A DNA stretch of 64,000 nt from Flavobacterium cyclinae (GCF_021172145.1 NZ_CP089095.1:558001-622000); one strand, 5' to 3'; positions 17,186-26,315 are shown, counted from the stretch's first letter. Translations and numbers: made by a program. Notes: generated by a model not told the origin, from the sequence alone.

Positions 17186-18295
17186 ATGAAAAAACCAAGA
17201 TTCATAATAAGCGGAGGCGGAACAGGCGGACATATTTATCCAGCTGTTGCGATTGCAAACGAATTAAAATCTCGTTTCCCAGAAGCAGAGTTTCTTTTTG
17301 TAGGTGCCAAAGATAAAATGGAAATGCAAAAAGTGCCTCAAGCAGGTTACGCCATCAAAGGATTATGGATTTCAGGAATTCAAAGAAAATTAACTTTAGA
17401 TAATGCAATGTTTCCATTGAAATTACTTTCAAGTATGTGGAATTCATTCCGAATTATCAATAGTTTTAAACCTGATGTGGTTATTGGAACTGGTGGTTTT
17501 GCAAGTGGAGCAGTGTTGAAAGCAGCATCAATGTTGAATATACCAACAGTAATTCAAGAGCAAAATTCGTATCCAGGAATCACGAACAAGTTATTAGCTA
17601 AAAAAGCGAATAAAATTTGCGTCGCTTATGAAAATTTGGAACAATTTTTTCCAAAAGATAAAATGATTTTAACTGGAAATCCAGTACGTGAAGATTTGAT
17701 TAACGAAGCAAGTAAAAGTGAAGCAATTGCTTATTTTAAATTAGATGCAAATAAAAAAACACTTTTGGTTTTAGGCGGAAGTTTAGGTGCCAGAAGAATC
17801 AACCAATTGATTGAAAAAGAATTGGATTTTCTATTGAGTCAGAACATTCAAATCATTTGGCAATGCGGAAAATTATATTTCGACGAATATAAAAAATATA
17901 ACTCGGAACAACTCGCAACTCAAAACTCGCAACTCGTAACTGTTTTAGCATTTATTGATAGAATGGATTTAGTTTACGCTGCTGCGGATGTCGTTATTTC
18001 TCGTTCAGGAGCATCGTCGGTTTCAGAATTGTGTATTGTGGGAAAACCTACGATTTTCATTCCGTCACCAAATGTAGCAGAAGATCATCAAACGAAAAAC
18101 GCTAAAGCAATTTCAGATAAAAACGGAGCTATTTTGATTAAAGAATCAGAATTAGAAACGCAATTTGAAACAATATTTTCCGATTTAATTTCTAACGAAA
18201 ATAAACAACTAGAATTAAGTCAAAACATAAAGAAATTAGCACTGCCAAATGCAACAAAAGATATTGTTGAAGAAATAGTGAAGCTAATTAAATAA
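17186..18295 (+). CDS. murG: Lipid II synthase MurG, with a repeat-derived insertion
   Basis: 369 residues, GT28 family. Transfers GlcNAc from UDP-GlcNAc to lipid I at the inner membrane face. [12 protein letters not shown] (N-terminal G loop), [19 protein letters not shown] and [11 protein letters not shown] are diagnostic. Odd: residues ~240-252 ([12 protein letters not shown]) are encoded by 17900-17942, a tract of repeated CAACTCG-like units that resembles intergenic repeat DNA, read in frame. It falls in a loop between the [10 protein letters not shown] strand and FIDRMD. The rest is normal, so activity is expected to be kept. Confidence 0.96.
   Translation: MKKPRFIISGGGTGGHIYPAVAIANELKSRFPEAEFLFVGAKDKMEMQKVPQAGYAIKGLWISGIQRKLTLDNAMFPLKLLSSMWNSFRIINSFKPDVVIGTGGFASGAVLKAASMLNIPTVIQEQNSYPGITNKLLAKKANKICVAYENLEQFFPKDKMILTGNPVREDLINEASKSEAIAYFKLDANKKTLLVLGGSLGARRINQLIEKELDFLLSQNIQIIWQCGKLYFDEYKKYNSEQLATQNSQLVTVLAFIDRMDLVYAAADVVISRSGASSVSELCIVGKPTIFIPSPNVAEDHQTKNAKAISDKNGAILIKESELETQFETIFSDLISNENKQLELSQNIKKLALPNATKDIVEEIVKLIK
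17900..17942 (+). repeat. Intergenic-type CAACTCG repeat inside murG
   Basis: About five imperfect copies of (C/G)AACTC(G) occur in 43 bases. The tract is in frame with murG and adds a Gln/Asn/Ser/Leu/Thr-rich loop. Composition differs sharply from the rest of the gene. Confidence 0.75.
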
Positions 18296-18392
18296 TATTT
18301 CAAGAGTAAGTTCAACTACAAGAACAAGCTCAATAAAAAAGTAAATAATCAAAGTTTGAAATTGATTTTTGAACTTGAAATTGAATTTGAAA
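18296..18392 (+). repeat. TTGAA-rich spacer between murG and murC
   Basis: A low-complexity gap with repeated TTGAA(C/T/A) units, densest at 18354-18390. It keeps an open frame into murC from a TTG at 18369, giving the meaningless peptide NLKLNLK; this is repeat sequence, not gene. Confidence 0.6.
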
Positions 18393-19739
18393 ATGAACCT
18401 AAATCAAATACATAACGTTTATTTCATCGGAATCGGAGGTATCGGAATGAGTGCTTTGGCACGCTATTTTCAATACATTGGAAAAAAAGTAGTGGGTTAC
18501 GACAAAACACCTACGCAGTTAACAGATGAATTGCAAGCTATTGGTTTAGAAATTCATTTTGAAGATAATATCAGCTTAATTCCAACCGATTTCTATGTTG
18601 AAAATACATTAGTAATCGTAACGCCAGCTGTTCCAGTTTCGCATTCGGAATGGAATTATTTCATCGAAAGAGGATTTACAATTAAAAAGCGTGCTGAAGT
18701 TTTAGGGATTATTACTAAAGATACCTATTGTTTTGCAGTTGCTGGAACTCATGGAAAAACTACAACTTCAAGTATTTTAGGTCATGTTTTGTATGAAAGT
18801 GGAGTAGATGTAACGGCTTTTTTAGGTGGAATCGTGGAGAATTACAATTCTAACTTAATCGGTTCAGGAAAAATGGTTACAGTGGTGGAAGCGGATGAAT
18901 TTGATCGTTCGTTCTTGCATTTGCATCCTAACGTTTCTTGTGTAACGTCAATGGATGCCGACCATTTAGATATTTATGGTGATGCAGCAAGTATTGAAGA
19001 ATCATTCAGAGAATTCGCAGCTAAAACGACAAGGGAAAATTTATATGTAATCAAAGGATTACCATTAGAAGGAAATACTATCGGAGTTAACAACAATGCT
19101 GATTTTTCAGCTCAAAACATCCGAATTGAAAACGGATTTTATGTTTTCGATGTAAAAACACCAACGGAAGTGGTTCAAAATGTGAAATTTGGTTTGCCAG
19201 GGCATCACAATTTGACAAACGCCTTATTAGCTTTTGCAATGGCAAAATCGTATGGTGTTTCCAATGAGAAAATCATTGCTGCTTTAGCAAGTTTTAAAGG
19301 AGTAAGAAGACGTTTTTCGTTTCAAATTAGAGAAGAAAAATTGGTTTATATTGATGATTATGCACATCATCCAACCGAAATTAACGCGGTGCATCAGGCG
19401 GTTCGTGAATTGTATCCAGGTAAAAAAATCATCGCTGCTTTTCAACCGCATTTGTTCAGTAGAACAAAAGATTTTGTAGATGGTTTTGCAGAAAGTTTAA
19501 GTCAATTCGACGAGATTTTATTGTTGGAAATTTATCCGGCTCGCGAATTGCCAATGGAAGGTGTAAATTCTACTTGGTTGTTGAATAAAATTAACAATCC
19601 GAATAAGAAATTAGTCAGCAAAGAGGAGCTGTTCACGGCTTTTGAAAATTCCGATGCGGATGTGTTTGTAACTATTGGAGCAGGCGACATAGGTGAATTG
19701 GTAAAAGATCTAAAAAAAGCGCTTCATGAGAAGAATTAA
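18393..19739 (+). CDS. murC: UDP-N-acetylmuramate--L-alanine ligase MurC
   Basis: 448 residues from ATG 18393 (MNLNQIHNVYFIGIGGIGMS), chosen over the upstream TTG because that extension is repeat DNA. First amino-acid ligase of muropeptide synthesis. IGIGGIGMSALA (nucleotide fold), AGTHGKTTTSS (ATP loop), VEADEFDRSFL and HHPTEI are present. Its last 14 bases overlap ftsQ. Confidence 0.97.
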   Translation: MNLNQIHNVYFIGIGGIGMSALARYFQYIGKKVVGYDKTPTQLTDELQAIGLEIHFEDNISLIPTDFYVENTLVIVTPAVPVSHSEWNYFIERGFTIKKRAEVLGIITKDTYCFAVAGTHGKTTTSSILGHVLYESGVDVTAFLGGIVENYNSNLIGSGKMVTVVEADEFDRSFLHLHPNVSCVTSMDADHLDIYGDAASIEESFREFAAKTTRENLYVIKGLPLEGNTIGVNNNADFSAQNIRIENGFYVFDVKTPTEVVQNVKFGLPGHHNLTNALLAFAMAKSYGVSNEKIIAALASFKGVRRRFSFQIREEKLVYIDDYAHHPTEINAVHQAVRELYPGKKIIAAFQPHLFSRTKDFVDGFAESLSQFDEILLLEIYPARELPMEGVNSTWLLNKINNPNKKLVSKEELFTAFENSDADVFVTIGAGDIGELVKDLKKALHEKN

Positions 19740-20448
19740 TTGGCATACTATTCGATTGGTGTTAATCATTTTTGCTATGATTTTCTTGTACTCTTTTTCG
19801 TCAAAGCGAAATAGTCAGCGTAAAATCAGTAAGATAGATATCAAATTTGATTCAGAGGAAAACATGTTTTTAACAAATGATATGGTTAATAACTTGTTAA
19901 TACAAAATTTTGGAGGTGCTTCAACAATTCAAAAAGATAAGTTAGATTTGAATACTTTAGAGGCTGTACTCGATGATCACGAGATGATTGAAAAAGCACA
20001 AGTTTTTTCAACAATAGACGGATTTCTAAATACGCGTATTACTCAAAAGACCCCAATCGTAAGAGTTATTACTGATTCAGACAGTTATTACCTTGATTCA
20101 AAAGGAGATAGAATGTCGTTATCGGAAAATTTTTCAGCACGAGTTCCGCTGGTTGTCGGCGCAATAAGTGAAGAAAATTGTAAGCCATATTTGAAATTGT
20201 TTAACGAAATCAAAAAAGATGATTTCTTAAGCAAAAACATTACGGCAGCACAAATTATGCCTTCTGGAAACGTAATTTTAACGAACAGAAGTTATGATTA
20301 TAAAATAGTGTTTGGGAAACCAATGAATGTAGAAAGAAAGTTTAAAAATTATAAAGCTTTTTTTCATCATGCAATAAAAGACACATTGATAAAAAATTAT
20401 AAAGAAATAAACTTGATGTTTATACAACAAGTGGTTTGTAAGAAATAA
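19726..20448 (+). CDS. ftsQ: Cell division protein FtsQ
   Basis: 240 residues. Short cytoplasmic N-terminus, one membrane helix (~8-25), then a periplasmic domain with a POTRA-like start (~32-100; KIDIKFDSEENMFLT, VFSTIDGFLNTRITQKTP). Weakly conserved in sequence; identified by topology, the POTRA-to-beta arrangement and its place between murC and ftsA. Links FtsA/FtsZ to periplasmic division enzymes. Confidence 0.92.
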   Translation: MRRINWHTIRLVLIIFAMIFLYSFSSKRNSQRKISKIDIKFDSEENMFLTNDMVNNLLIQNFGGASTIQKDKLDLNTLEAVLDDHEMIEKAQVFSTIDGFLNTRITQKTPIVRVITDSDSYYLDSKGDRMSLSENFSARVPLVVGAISEENCKPYLKLFNEIKKDDFLSKNITAAQIMPSGNVILTNRSYDYKIVFGKPMNVERKFKNYKAFFHHAIKDTLIKNYKEINLMFIQQVVCKK

Positions 20449-20456
20449 GTATAGTT

Positions 20457-21833
20457 ATGAACAAAGACAACATTGCAGTAGGATTAGATATTGGTACAAC
20501 TAAGATTGTAGCAATGATAGGGAAGAAGAATGAATATGGTAAGCTTGAGATTCTCGGAGTAGGAAAATCAAAAAGCTTAGGTGTTCATCGTGGTGTTGTG
20601 AATAATATTACACAAACTATTCAGTCAATTCAACAAGCGGTTGCTGAAGCTGAAAACGATTCAGGTTACAAAATTAATGATGTTGTAGTCGGTATTGCAG
20701 GTCAGCATATTCGTAGTATCCAACATAGTGATTACATCAGTCGCCCAAATGCAGAAGAAGTAATTGGTGATGCTGATATCGATACGTTAATTGGACAAGT
20801 GCACAAATTAGCAATGTTGCCAGGTGAAGAAATAATTCACGTGTTGCCACAAGAATTCAAAATCGATGGTCAAGCCGAAATTAAAGAACCTATCGGAATG
20901 TACGGTGGAAGATTAGAATCTAGCTTTCATGTGGTAGTTGGTCAAGCAGCTTCGATTCGAAATTTAGGAAGATGTGTTAAAAGTGCTGGTTTAGAATTGT
21001 CGGGATTAACATTAGAGCCATTAGCTTCGGCTGATGCAGTTTTAAGTCAAGAAGAAAAAGAAGCAGGAGTTGCTTTGATAGATATAGGTGGTGGAACAAC
21101 TGATTTAGCCATTTTTAAAGATGGAATCATTCGTCATACAGCAGTAATTCCTTTCGGAGGAAACGTGATTACGGAAGATATTAAAGAAGGATGTTCAATC
21201 ATCGAAAAACAAGCCGAGTTATTAAAAACTCGTTTTGGTTCAGCTTGGCCTGGAGAAAATAAAGATAACGAAATCGTTTCGATTCCTGGATTAAGAGGTA
21301 GAGAACCAAAAGAAATTTCGCTTAAAAACTTGTCTAAAATTATTCACGCTAGAGTTGTGGAAATTATTGAACAAGTATATGCTGAAATCAAATTATACGG
21401 ACACGAAGATCCTAAGAAAAAACTAATTGCAGGTATTGTATTAACAGGTGGTGGAGCACAATTGCAACACATCAAACAGCTAGTGGAATATATTACAGGA
21501 ATGGATACAAGAATTGGTTATCCAAACGAGCATTTAGCAGGAGATTCAGACGAAGAATTGTCAAGTCCATTATATGCTACAGCTGTGGGATTAGTAATGA
21601 ACAGTATTCGAAACAATACAAAAAGTGCTACTCCGTTTGTAGAAATGAAAAAAGAAGAACCAGTAGTGGTTCGCTCTCAAGTAGTGGTTGAAGAGCCAGT
21701 TATTGAGGAAGAAAAAGAGGAGCCAAAAGCAACTCAACCTATCAAACACGAAACAACTGATGATAAAATCAAACGTTCGTTTTTTGATAAATACATTGAT
21801 AAGATTAAAGAATTTTTAGATAACGCAGAATAA
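20457..21833 (+). CDS. ftsA: Cell division protein FtsA
   Basis: 458 residues, actin-like ATPase that tethers FtsZ to the membrane. GLDIGTTKIVAMIG (phosphate 1), LIDIGGGTTDLAIF (phosphate 2), and VLTGGGAQL (adenosine) are clear; the 1C domain lies near 85-165. After an acidic Pro/Glu/Val linker (~390-430) the C-terminus (SFFDKYIDKIKEFLDNAE) is an amphipathic helix, the expected membrane-targeting sequence. ftsZ follows after 11 bases. Confidence 0.97.
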   Translation: MNKDNIAVGLDIGTTKIVAMIGKKNEYGKLEILGVGKSKSLGVHRGVVNNITQTIQSIQQAVAEAENDSGYKINDVVVGIAGQHIRSIQHSDYISRPNAEEVIGDADIDTLIGQVHKLAMLPGEEIIHVLPQEFKIDGQAEIKEPIGMYGGRLESSFHVVVGQAASIRNLGRCVKSAGLELSGLTLEPLASADAVLSQEEKEAGVALIDIGGGTTDLAIFKDGIIRHTAVIPFGGNVITEDIKEGCSIIEKQAELLKTRFGSAWPGENKDNEIVSIPGLRGREPKEISLKNLSKIIHARVVEIIEQVYAEIKLYGHEDPKKKLIAGIVLTGGGAQLQHIKQLVEYITGMDTRIGYPNEHLAGDSDEELSSPLYATAVGLVMNSIRNNTKSATPFVEMKKEEPVVVRSQVVVEEPVIEEEKEEPKATQPIKHETTDDKIKRSFFDKYIDKIKEFLDNAE

Positions 21834-21839
21834 AAGGAG
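21834..21839 (+). promoter_or_regulatory. Strong Shine-Dalgarno before ftsZ
   Basis: AAGGAG ends 5 bases before the ftsZ ATG. Most genes in this window have no such site, as expected for this phylum, so this is unusual. Confidence 0.7.
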
Positions 21840-21844
21840 ATACT

Positions 21845-23833
21845 ATGTCAGAATTTGGAAACATTTCATTCGATTTACCAAAAAACCAATCTAATGTAAT
21901 CAAAGTGATTGGTGTAGGTGGTGGAGGTAGCAATGCCATCAACCACATGTTTAAACAAGGTATTAAAGGTGTTGATTTTGTAGTTTGTAATACTGATTCT
22001 CAGGCATTACAAAACAGTCCTGTGCCAAATAAAATTCAGTTAGGGGTAAGCTTAACAGAAGGTTTAGGTGCTGGTGCTAATCCTGAAGTAGGTCAACAAT
22101 CTGCTATTGAAAGTATTGCCGAAATTGAAAAAATGTTAGACAGCAACACCAAAATGGTTTTCATCACCGCAGGAATGGGTGGAGGAACTGGTACGGGTGC
22201 GGCTCCTGTAATTGCGCAATTAGCAAAAGAACGTGACATTTTAACGGTAGGTATTGTTACGATTCCTTTTCAATTTGAAGGAAAAGTTCGCTCTGAGCAA
22301 GCGTTAGCCGGAGTAGAACGTTTACGTAAACAAGTAGATTCTTTAGTTGTTATCAATAATAATAAATTACGTGAAGTATACGGAAACTTAGGTTTCAAAG
22401 CAGGTTTCTCTAAAGCTGATGAAGTGTTATCTACGGCTTCAAGAGGAATTGCTGAAGTAATTACACACCACTATACTCAAAATATCGACCTTAAAGATGC
22501 TAAAACAGTATTATCAAACAGTGGTACTGCTATTATGGGTTCTGCAACTGCGTCTGGACCTGAAAGAGCAAAACAGGCGATTATGAGTGCTTTAGATTCT
22601 CCTTTATTAAATGATAATAAAATTACAGGTGCTAAAAACGTATTGTTATTAATCGTTTCAGGAACTGACGAAGCTAACGAAATTACAATTGATGAAATCG
22701 GTGAAATCAACGACTTCATTCAGTCGGAAGCAGGTTACAATGCGAACATCATTATGGGAGTTGGTGAAGAAGAAGCTTTAGGAGAAGCTATTTCGGTAAC
22801 TGTTATTGCTACAGGTTTCAATGTAGAGCAACAAGCTGAAATCGTAAACACAGAACCTAAAAAAATTATTCATTCGTTAGAAGATGAGCAAAAAATTGTT
22901 CACGAATTAATGAATAAAACAGCTTCAAATATTACAGTAAATAACCCAATTTTCGAAACTCCAAAAGTAGAAGAAGTTAAAGCGGATATCATCAATCCTA
23001 TTTGTGATGAAGTGGTAGAAGAAAAAATTGTTTTCACTTTAGAGGAAGAAGTTGAAGAACCAAAGTTTGAAATTCACACTCCGGTTGCTCCAGCTATGGA
23101 TTTGGTTCCAACATCTGAATTGATTAAAAATATTGATGTAACATTTGAAGTAATTACACCAAATGTAGCACCAACATTCGAAATCATTACGCCACAAATC
23201 AGAGAAATCGAAGTAAAAGATCCTGAGTTTGTTGTGGCTAAAGAAGAAGAAATTAGTTTTTCATTAGATTTATTTGCTACAAAAGAAGAAGTTAAAGAAG
23301 TAACTCAGCAAGATACAATTGTTTTCGAATTAACTCCAGAAACACGTCAAATGGAAGTGAAAGATCCAATCAACGTGGTTCCGGTTACAGAAGTAAATCA
23401 AAACGGAATAATCAAATATTCATTAGAAGATTATTTAGAAAAAGAAAACGAATTAGTAGCGTCAAAACCTGTGGAAGTGGTTAACGAACCTCTAGATGAA
23501 GAATTAAACTTCACTATGAAAACCAATACTCCAAAAGTTGAAGATACAATTCAATTAGATAATGTTTCTCCAATAGAAATGTCAATCGAAGAGACATTGA
23601 AATTCAGAGCGGAAGAGCGTAAAAGAAAAATGAAAGAATTCAATCATAAATTCAATAACAATGCACAAATTGATGAATTTGAAAGAGTTCCAGCATATAA
23701 AAGAATGGGGTTAGATGTGGCATCACAACCTAACACTGCCAACAATCAATCTAGAATGTCATTAGGAACAGATAGCAACGATGATATCCAACTTCGTTCA
23801 AATAATTCGTTTCTTCACGATAATGTAGATTAA
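21845..23833 (+). CDS. ftsZ: Cell division protein FtsZ with a very long C-terminal linker
   Basis: 662 residues; typical FtsZ is ~380. The GTPase core (~1-325) has [10 protein letters not shown], the tubulin signature [10 protein letters not shown] (~111-120) and the T7 loop region. Residues ~330-600 form an acidic Val/Glu/Pro/Thr-rich linker with internal near-repeats, for example [12 protein letters not shown] and [12 protein letters not shown], and FEVITP / FEIITP. The likely conserved partner-binding peptide is [13 protein letters not shown] near 620-632, followed by a tail of ~30 residues. Long linkers are known in Bacteroidota. Polymerises into the division ring; follows ftsA and ends the cluster at a terminator. 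Confidence 0.97.
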   Translation: MSEFGNISFDLPKNQSNVIKVIGVGGGGSNAINHMFKQGIKGVDFVVCNTDSQALQNSPVPNKIQLGVSLTEGLGAGANPEVGQQSAIESIAEIEKMLDSNTKMVFITAGMGGGTGTGAAPVIAQLAKERDILTVGIVTIPFQFEGKVRSEQALAGVERLRKQVDSLVVINNNKLREVYGNLGFKAGFSKADEVLSTASRGIAEVITHHYTQNIDLKDAKTVLSNSGTAIMGSATASGPERAKQAIMSALDSPLLNDNKITGAKNVLLLIVSGTDEANEITIDEIGEINDFIQSEAGYNANIIMGVGEEEALGEAISVTVIATGFNVEQQAEIVNTEPKKIIHSLEDEQKIVHELMNKTASNITVNNPIFETPKVEEVKADIINPICDEVVEEKIVFTLEEEVEEPKFEIHTPVAPAMDLVPTSELIKNIDVTFEVITPNVAPTFEIITPQIREIEVKDPEFVVAKEEEISFSLDLFATKEEVKEVTQQDTIVFELTPETRQMEVKDPINVVPVTEVNQNGIIKYSLEDYLEKENELVASKPVEVVNEPLDEELNFTMKTNTPKVEDTIQLDNVSPIEMSIEETLKFRAEERKRKMKEFNHKFNNNAQIDEFERVPAYKRMGLDVASQPNTANNQSRMSLGTDSNDDIQLRSNNSFLHDNVD

Positions 23834-23857
23834 TCTATTACAAACTAACCTACCCTC

Positions 23858-23888
23858 AAAACCCGAAGAGCAATTTTCGGGTTTTTTT
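23858..23888 (+). terminator. Terminator of the division cluster
   Basis: AAAACCCGAA pairs with TTCGGGTTTT around an 8-base loop, followed by a T run. It lies 25 bases after the ftsZ stop and closes the ~16-kb cluster. Confidence 0.92.
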
Positions 23889-23890
23889 AT

Positions 23891-23898
23891 TACTTTTG
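23891..23898 (+). promoter_or_regulatory. Orphan -7 box after the ftsZ terminator
   Basis: TACTTTTG matches TAnnTTTG exactly but lies ~245 bases before the next coding start. It would drive transcription of the candidate RNA at about 23905-24090. Confidence 0.5.
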
Positions 23899-23904
23899 CA
23901 TTGG

Positions 23905-24090
23905 ATTTTTTTGAACCTATTTCCAGCTGTTCATTACAAGTTTTTTGATTATCATACCCTTTTTCTACTATTTAAAAAGAGCTTCTTAGGTCGCTTTTTT
24001 AAAAAAGAAAAATGGGCTTCCTAATTCAAAAAAGCTTTCCATTGCCATCTGGGGTAGTAAAGAAAAAAGAGGATAGAGAATAGAAGTTAG
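23905..24090 (+). ncRNA. Candidate small RNA or intergenic repeat element
   Basis: The 310-base gap 23834-24143 holds no coding frame. After the orphan -7 box comes a structured stretch with paired blocks, e.g. AAAAAGAGC near 23975 against GCTTTTTT near 23993, and GGGCTTCC (24014) and GCTTTCC (24033) motifs, then CATCTGGGGTAGTAA. From memory, related strings (ATTTCC.GCT ... TCTGGGGCTA) recur between genes in flavobacterial genomes. It may be a transcribed RNA or a non-autonomous repeat; I cannot decide. The stretch 24091-24143 is low-complexity leader with an AAACCTGAAAC repeat. Confidence 0.3.
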
Positions 24091-24143
24091 ACTAACTTGA
24101 AACCTGAAACAAAAAATAACAATTAAACAATAAACATAAATAT

Positions 24144-24593
24144 ATGAGTTTAGAAGCAAAAATCATGGATCACATGAAAGAAGCCATGAAAGCAAAAGAT
24201 AGCGTAGCTTTAGAAGCGTTAAGAGCAATTAAATCGGCAATTATTTTAGCAAAAACAGAAGCGGGAGCTACAGATACATTAACAGAAGATCAAGAAATTA
24301 AAATGTTACAGCGTTTAGTAAAAATGCGTAAGGATAGTGCGGAAATCTTCACAAAACAAAATCGTGCTGATTTAGCCGAACCAGAATTAGCGCAAATTGC
24401 GGTAATAGAAAAATTCTTACCGGCGCAATTATCAGAAGAAGAAGTAGAAGCAATCGTTGCTAAAATCATTGCAGAAACAGGAGCTTCAGGAATTGCTTCT
24501 ATGGGAAAAGTTATGGGATTAGCAACTGCTCAAATTGGTGGACAAGCAGAAGGAAAAGTAATTTCAGGAATTGTAAAGAAACTTTTAGTGTAA
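24144..24593 (+). CDS. GatB/YqeY-domain protein
   Basis: 149 residues, all-helical YqeY family. MSLEAKIMDHMKEAMKAKD, the MLQRLVKMRKDSAEIF helix and the IASMGKVMGLATAQIGGQAEGK end block are diagnostic. The same domain occurs at the C-terminus of amidotransferase subunit GatB, where it contacts tRNA; the free-standing form may act on tRNA too but its role is not established. A tRNA gene lies 79 bases downstream. Confidence 0.93.
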   Translation: MSLEAKIMDHMKEAMKAKDSVALEALRAIKSAIILAKTEAGATDTLTEDQEIKMLQRLVKMRKDSAEIFTKQNRADLAEPELAQIAVIEKFLPAQLSEEEVEAIVAKIIAETGASGIASMGKVMGLATAQIGGQAEGKVISGIVKKLLV

Positions 24594-24672
24594 AATAAGA
24601 AGGTAGTACAAAGATAAGGGAGGAAAGATGAAGTCTTTCTTCTTTTATCTTTACTCTATTTTCTTTAATAAA

Positions 24673-24746
24673 GGCTTCGTAGCTCAACTGGATAGAGCAC
24701 TGGATTTCGGCTCCAGCGGTTAGGGGTTCGACTCCCTTCGAAGTCA
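24673..24746 (+). tRNA. tRNA-Arg (anticodon TCG)
   Basis: 74 bases fold into a full cloverleaf. Acceptor stem GGCTTCG/CGAAGTC (one G-T pair), D stem GCTC/GAGC, anticodon stem CTGGA/TCCAG with loop TTTCGGC giving anticodon TCG (codon CGA), T stem AGGGG/CCCTT with loop TTCGACT, discriminator A. No CCA is encoded. Confidence 0.96.
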
Positions 24747-24755
24747 CATTATTAC

Positions 24756-24784
24756 AACACCAACATAGCTTGGTGTTTTTTTAT
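24756..24784 (+). terminator. Terminator after tRNA-Arg
   Basis: AACACCAA pairs with TTGGTGTT around a CATAGC loop and is followed by a T run, 9 bases after the tRNA 3' end. Confidence 0.9.
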
Positions 24785-24832
24785 TTCATATAAACATAAT
24801 TTTTACGTTATTTGTAAAATAGTCCCCAAATT

Positions 24833-25687
24833 ATGCAAACGCCACCTATAGAACACGAATTGTTTTTAGCAGATTATATTGCAATGTTTGTAGTTGTTGC
24901 TCCGTTTGCAGCAATCTTTTTTGCATTTGCTTTCTATGTAACTGAGATTGTATATTTACGAAATTATAAAAAGCCTTTAGTTGTTTTTGCTAATGTGAAT
25001 TTTTTAAAATTATCCGATTCCAGAAAGCAAATTTTAGCCGCAAATTTTCAATTTTATAATCGATTAAAGCCTAAATACAAGCGGTATTTTGAACACCGAG
25101 TAGCCAAGTTAATTTTTCATTATAATTTTGAAGGAAGAGATATTATAGTTACTGAGGAAATGAAAGTTACAATTTCTGCTTCTTATGTGATGCTAACTTT
25201 TGGAATGCGCGAATATTTGAATCCTCTGTTTAAACGAATTATTATTTATCCTGATATTTATTATTCTCCTCAAAATGATAATTACCACAAAGGTGAATTC
25301 AATCCGAGAATGGAATGTATTGTTTTTTCGTGGAAACATTTCAAAGAAGGTATTGATATTACGAATGATAATCTGAATTTAGGATTACATGAGTTTACAC
25401 ATGCTTTTCATATCTATGCCTTAAAAAGTGATAAAGCTACTTTTGTATTATTTAATGAATCACTTCAAAATTTATTTCGTGTAGTTTCAAAACCTGAAGT
25501 AAAACAGCGTTTAATTGAATCTGGTTTTTTACGCGATTATGCTTATGAAAACCAATTTGAATTTGTAGCTGTATTGTTAGAATATTTCTTTGAATCTCCA
25601 GAAGAATTTAAACAAAAATTCCCTTCTATCTTTCTGAAAGTGAAGCACATGATTAATTTTAATGAAAAATATTTCATTTCAGAATAG
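24833..25687 (+). CDS. Membrane-anchored zinc peptidase of the MtfA (M90) family
   Basis: 284 residues. N-terminal membrane helix (~15-40), then a soluble domain with the zinc motif H186-EFT-H190 (GLHEFTHAFHIY) and a downstream Glu (QFEFVAVLLEYFFE) as probable third ligand. The pattern is that of the M90 family, whose E. coli member MtfA binds the Mlc repressor; a membrane helix at the start is an addition relative to MtfA. Substrate is unknown. It stands alone between the tRNA and the CBS gene. Confidence 0.85.
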   Translation: MQTPPIEHELFLADYIAMFVVVAPFAAIFFAFAFYVTEIVYLRNYKKPLVVFANVNFLKLSDSRKQILAANFQFYNRLKPKYKRYFEHRVAKLIFHYNFEGRDIIVTEEMKVTISASYVMLTFGMREYLNPLFKRIIIYPDIYYSPQNDNYHKGEFNPRMECIVFSWKHFKEGIDITNDNLNLGLHEFTHAFHIYALKSDKATFVLFNESLQNLFRVVSKPEVKQRLIESGFLRDYAYENQFEFVAVLLEYFFESPEEFKQKFPSIFLKVKHMINFNEKYFISE

Positions 25688-25699
25688 TCTTTTGTTTTC

Positions 25700-25711
25700 T
25701 GATATATATCA
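25700..25711. repeat. 12-bp palindrome in the gap before the CBS gene
   Basis: TGATATATATCA is perfectly palindromic. Further on, ATGAAG and CTTCAT form a hairpin near 25764-25778. Either could be a regulator site for the CBS gene, but AT-rich palindromes arise by chance. Confidence 0.35.
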
Positions 25712-25853
25712 TGTTTTGATGCTTAATTATTGAGTAACTTTATGTCAATATAAACTCAAGGTCATGAAGTCGCTTCATAATCAATTTTAATTTTTAAATT
25801 CTTTTACAGAAAAGCGATAACATAAGTGACATTAACATTTAAAACTTACACTT

Positions 25854-26270
25854 ATGAAACAAAAGGTTCCTGTGTCAACAATAATGACAAAAAACGTAGT
25901 AAAGTTAAATTTATCAGATGATTTAACTAAAGCCGAAATGCTATTTAAAAAGCATCACATACGACACATTCCTGTTGTTTATAGTAACAAAATTGTAGGG
26001 ATGTTAAGTTATACCGATCTTTTACGAATCTCTTTTGCTGATGCAATTGACGACGAAGATGATGTAGATACAACAGTTTATAATATGTTTACCGTAGAAC
26101 AAGTTATGGCAAAAAAACTAGTATCTATTCCTCCAGATGCCACTATTAAAGAAGCAGCGCAAATTTTAGCCACAAAAGAGTTTCATGCTTTGCCTGTATG
26201 TGAAGGAGATTTATTAGTTGGGATTATTACCACAACCGATTTAATAAAATACTTAATTGATCAATATTAA
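25854..26270 (+). CDS. Two-CBS-domain protein
   Basis: 138 residues, nearly all CBS: first domain ~1-58 (STIMTKNVVKL, HHIRHIPVVYSNKIVGMLSYTDLL), second ~78-138 (VEQVMAKKLVSIPPDATIKEAAQILATKEFHALPVCEGDLLVGIITTTDL). Such stand-alone CBS pairs bind adenine nucleotides and act as energy sensors; the partner is not apparent here. A bidirectional terminator separates it from rpe. Confidence 0.93.
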   Translation: MKQKVPVSTIMTKNVVKLNLSDDLTKAEMLFKKHHIRHIPVVYSNKIVGMLSYTDLLRISFADAIDDEDDVDTTVYNMFTVEQVMAKKLVSIPPDATIKEAAQILATKEFHALPVCEGDLLVGIITTTDLIKYLIDQY

Positions 26271-26277
26271 ATAAATG

Positions 26278-26312
26278 AAAAAGCCTAACATTTTAAAGTG
26301 TTAGGCTTTTTT
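26278..26312. terminator. Bidirectional terminator between the CBS gene and rpe
   Basis: AAAAAGCCTAACA pairs with TGTTAGGCTTTTT around a short AT loop, with A and T runs on both sides. Confidence 0.92.
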
Positions 26313-26315
26313 GAA

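Noticed and set aside
18369..18392. TTG-initiated extension of murC
   Set aside because: It encodes NLKLNLK from TTGAA spacer repeats; the family starts at the ATG 18393.
20457..20530. Internal promoter for ftsA/ftsZ
   Set aside because: I looked for TAnnTTTG boxes before ftsA and ftsZ and found none convincing; the overlapping genes fit one long transcript.
25854..26270. IMP dehydrogenase fragment (CBS pair)
   Set aside because: The protein is complete at 138 residues with its own terminator; there is no trace of a TIM barrel.
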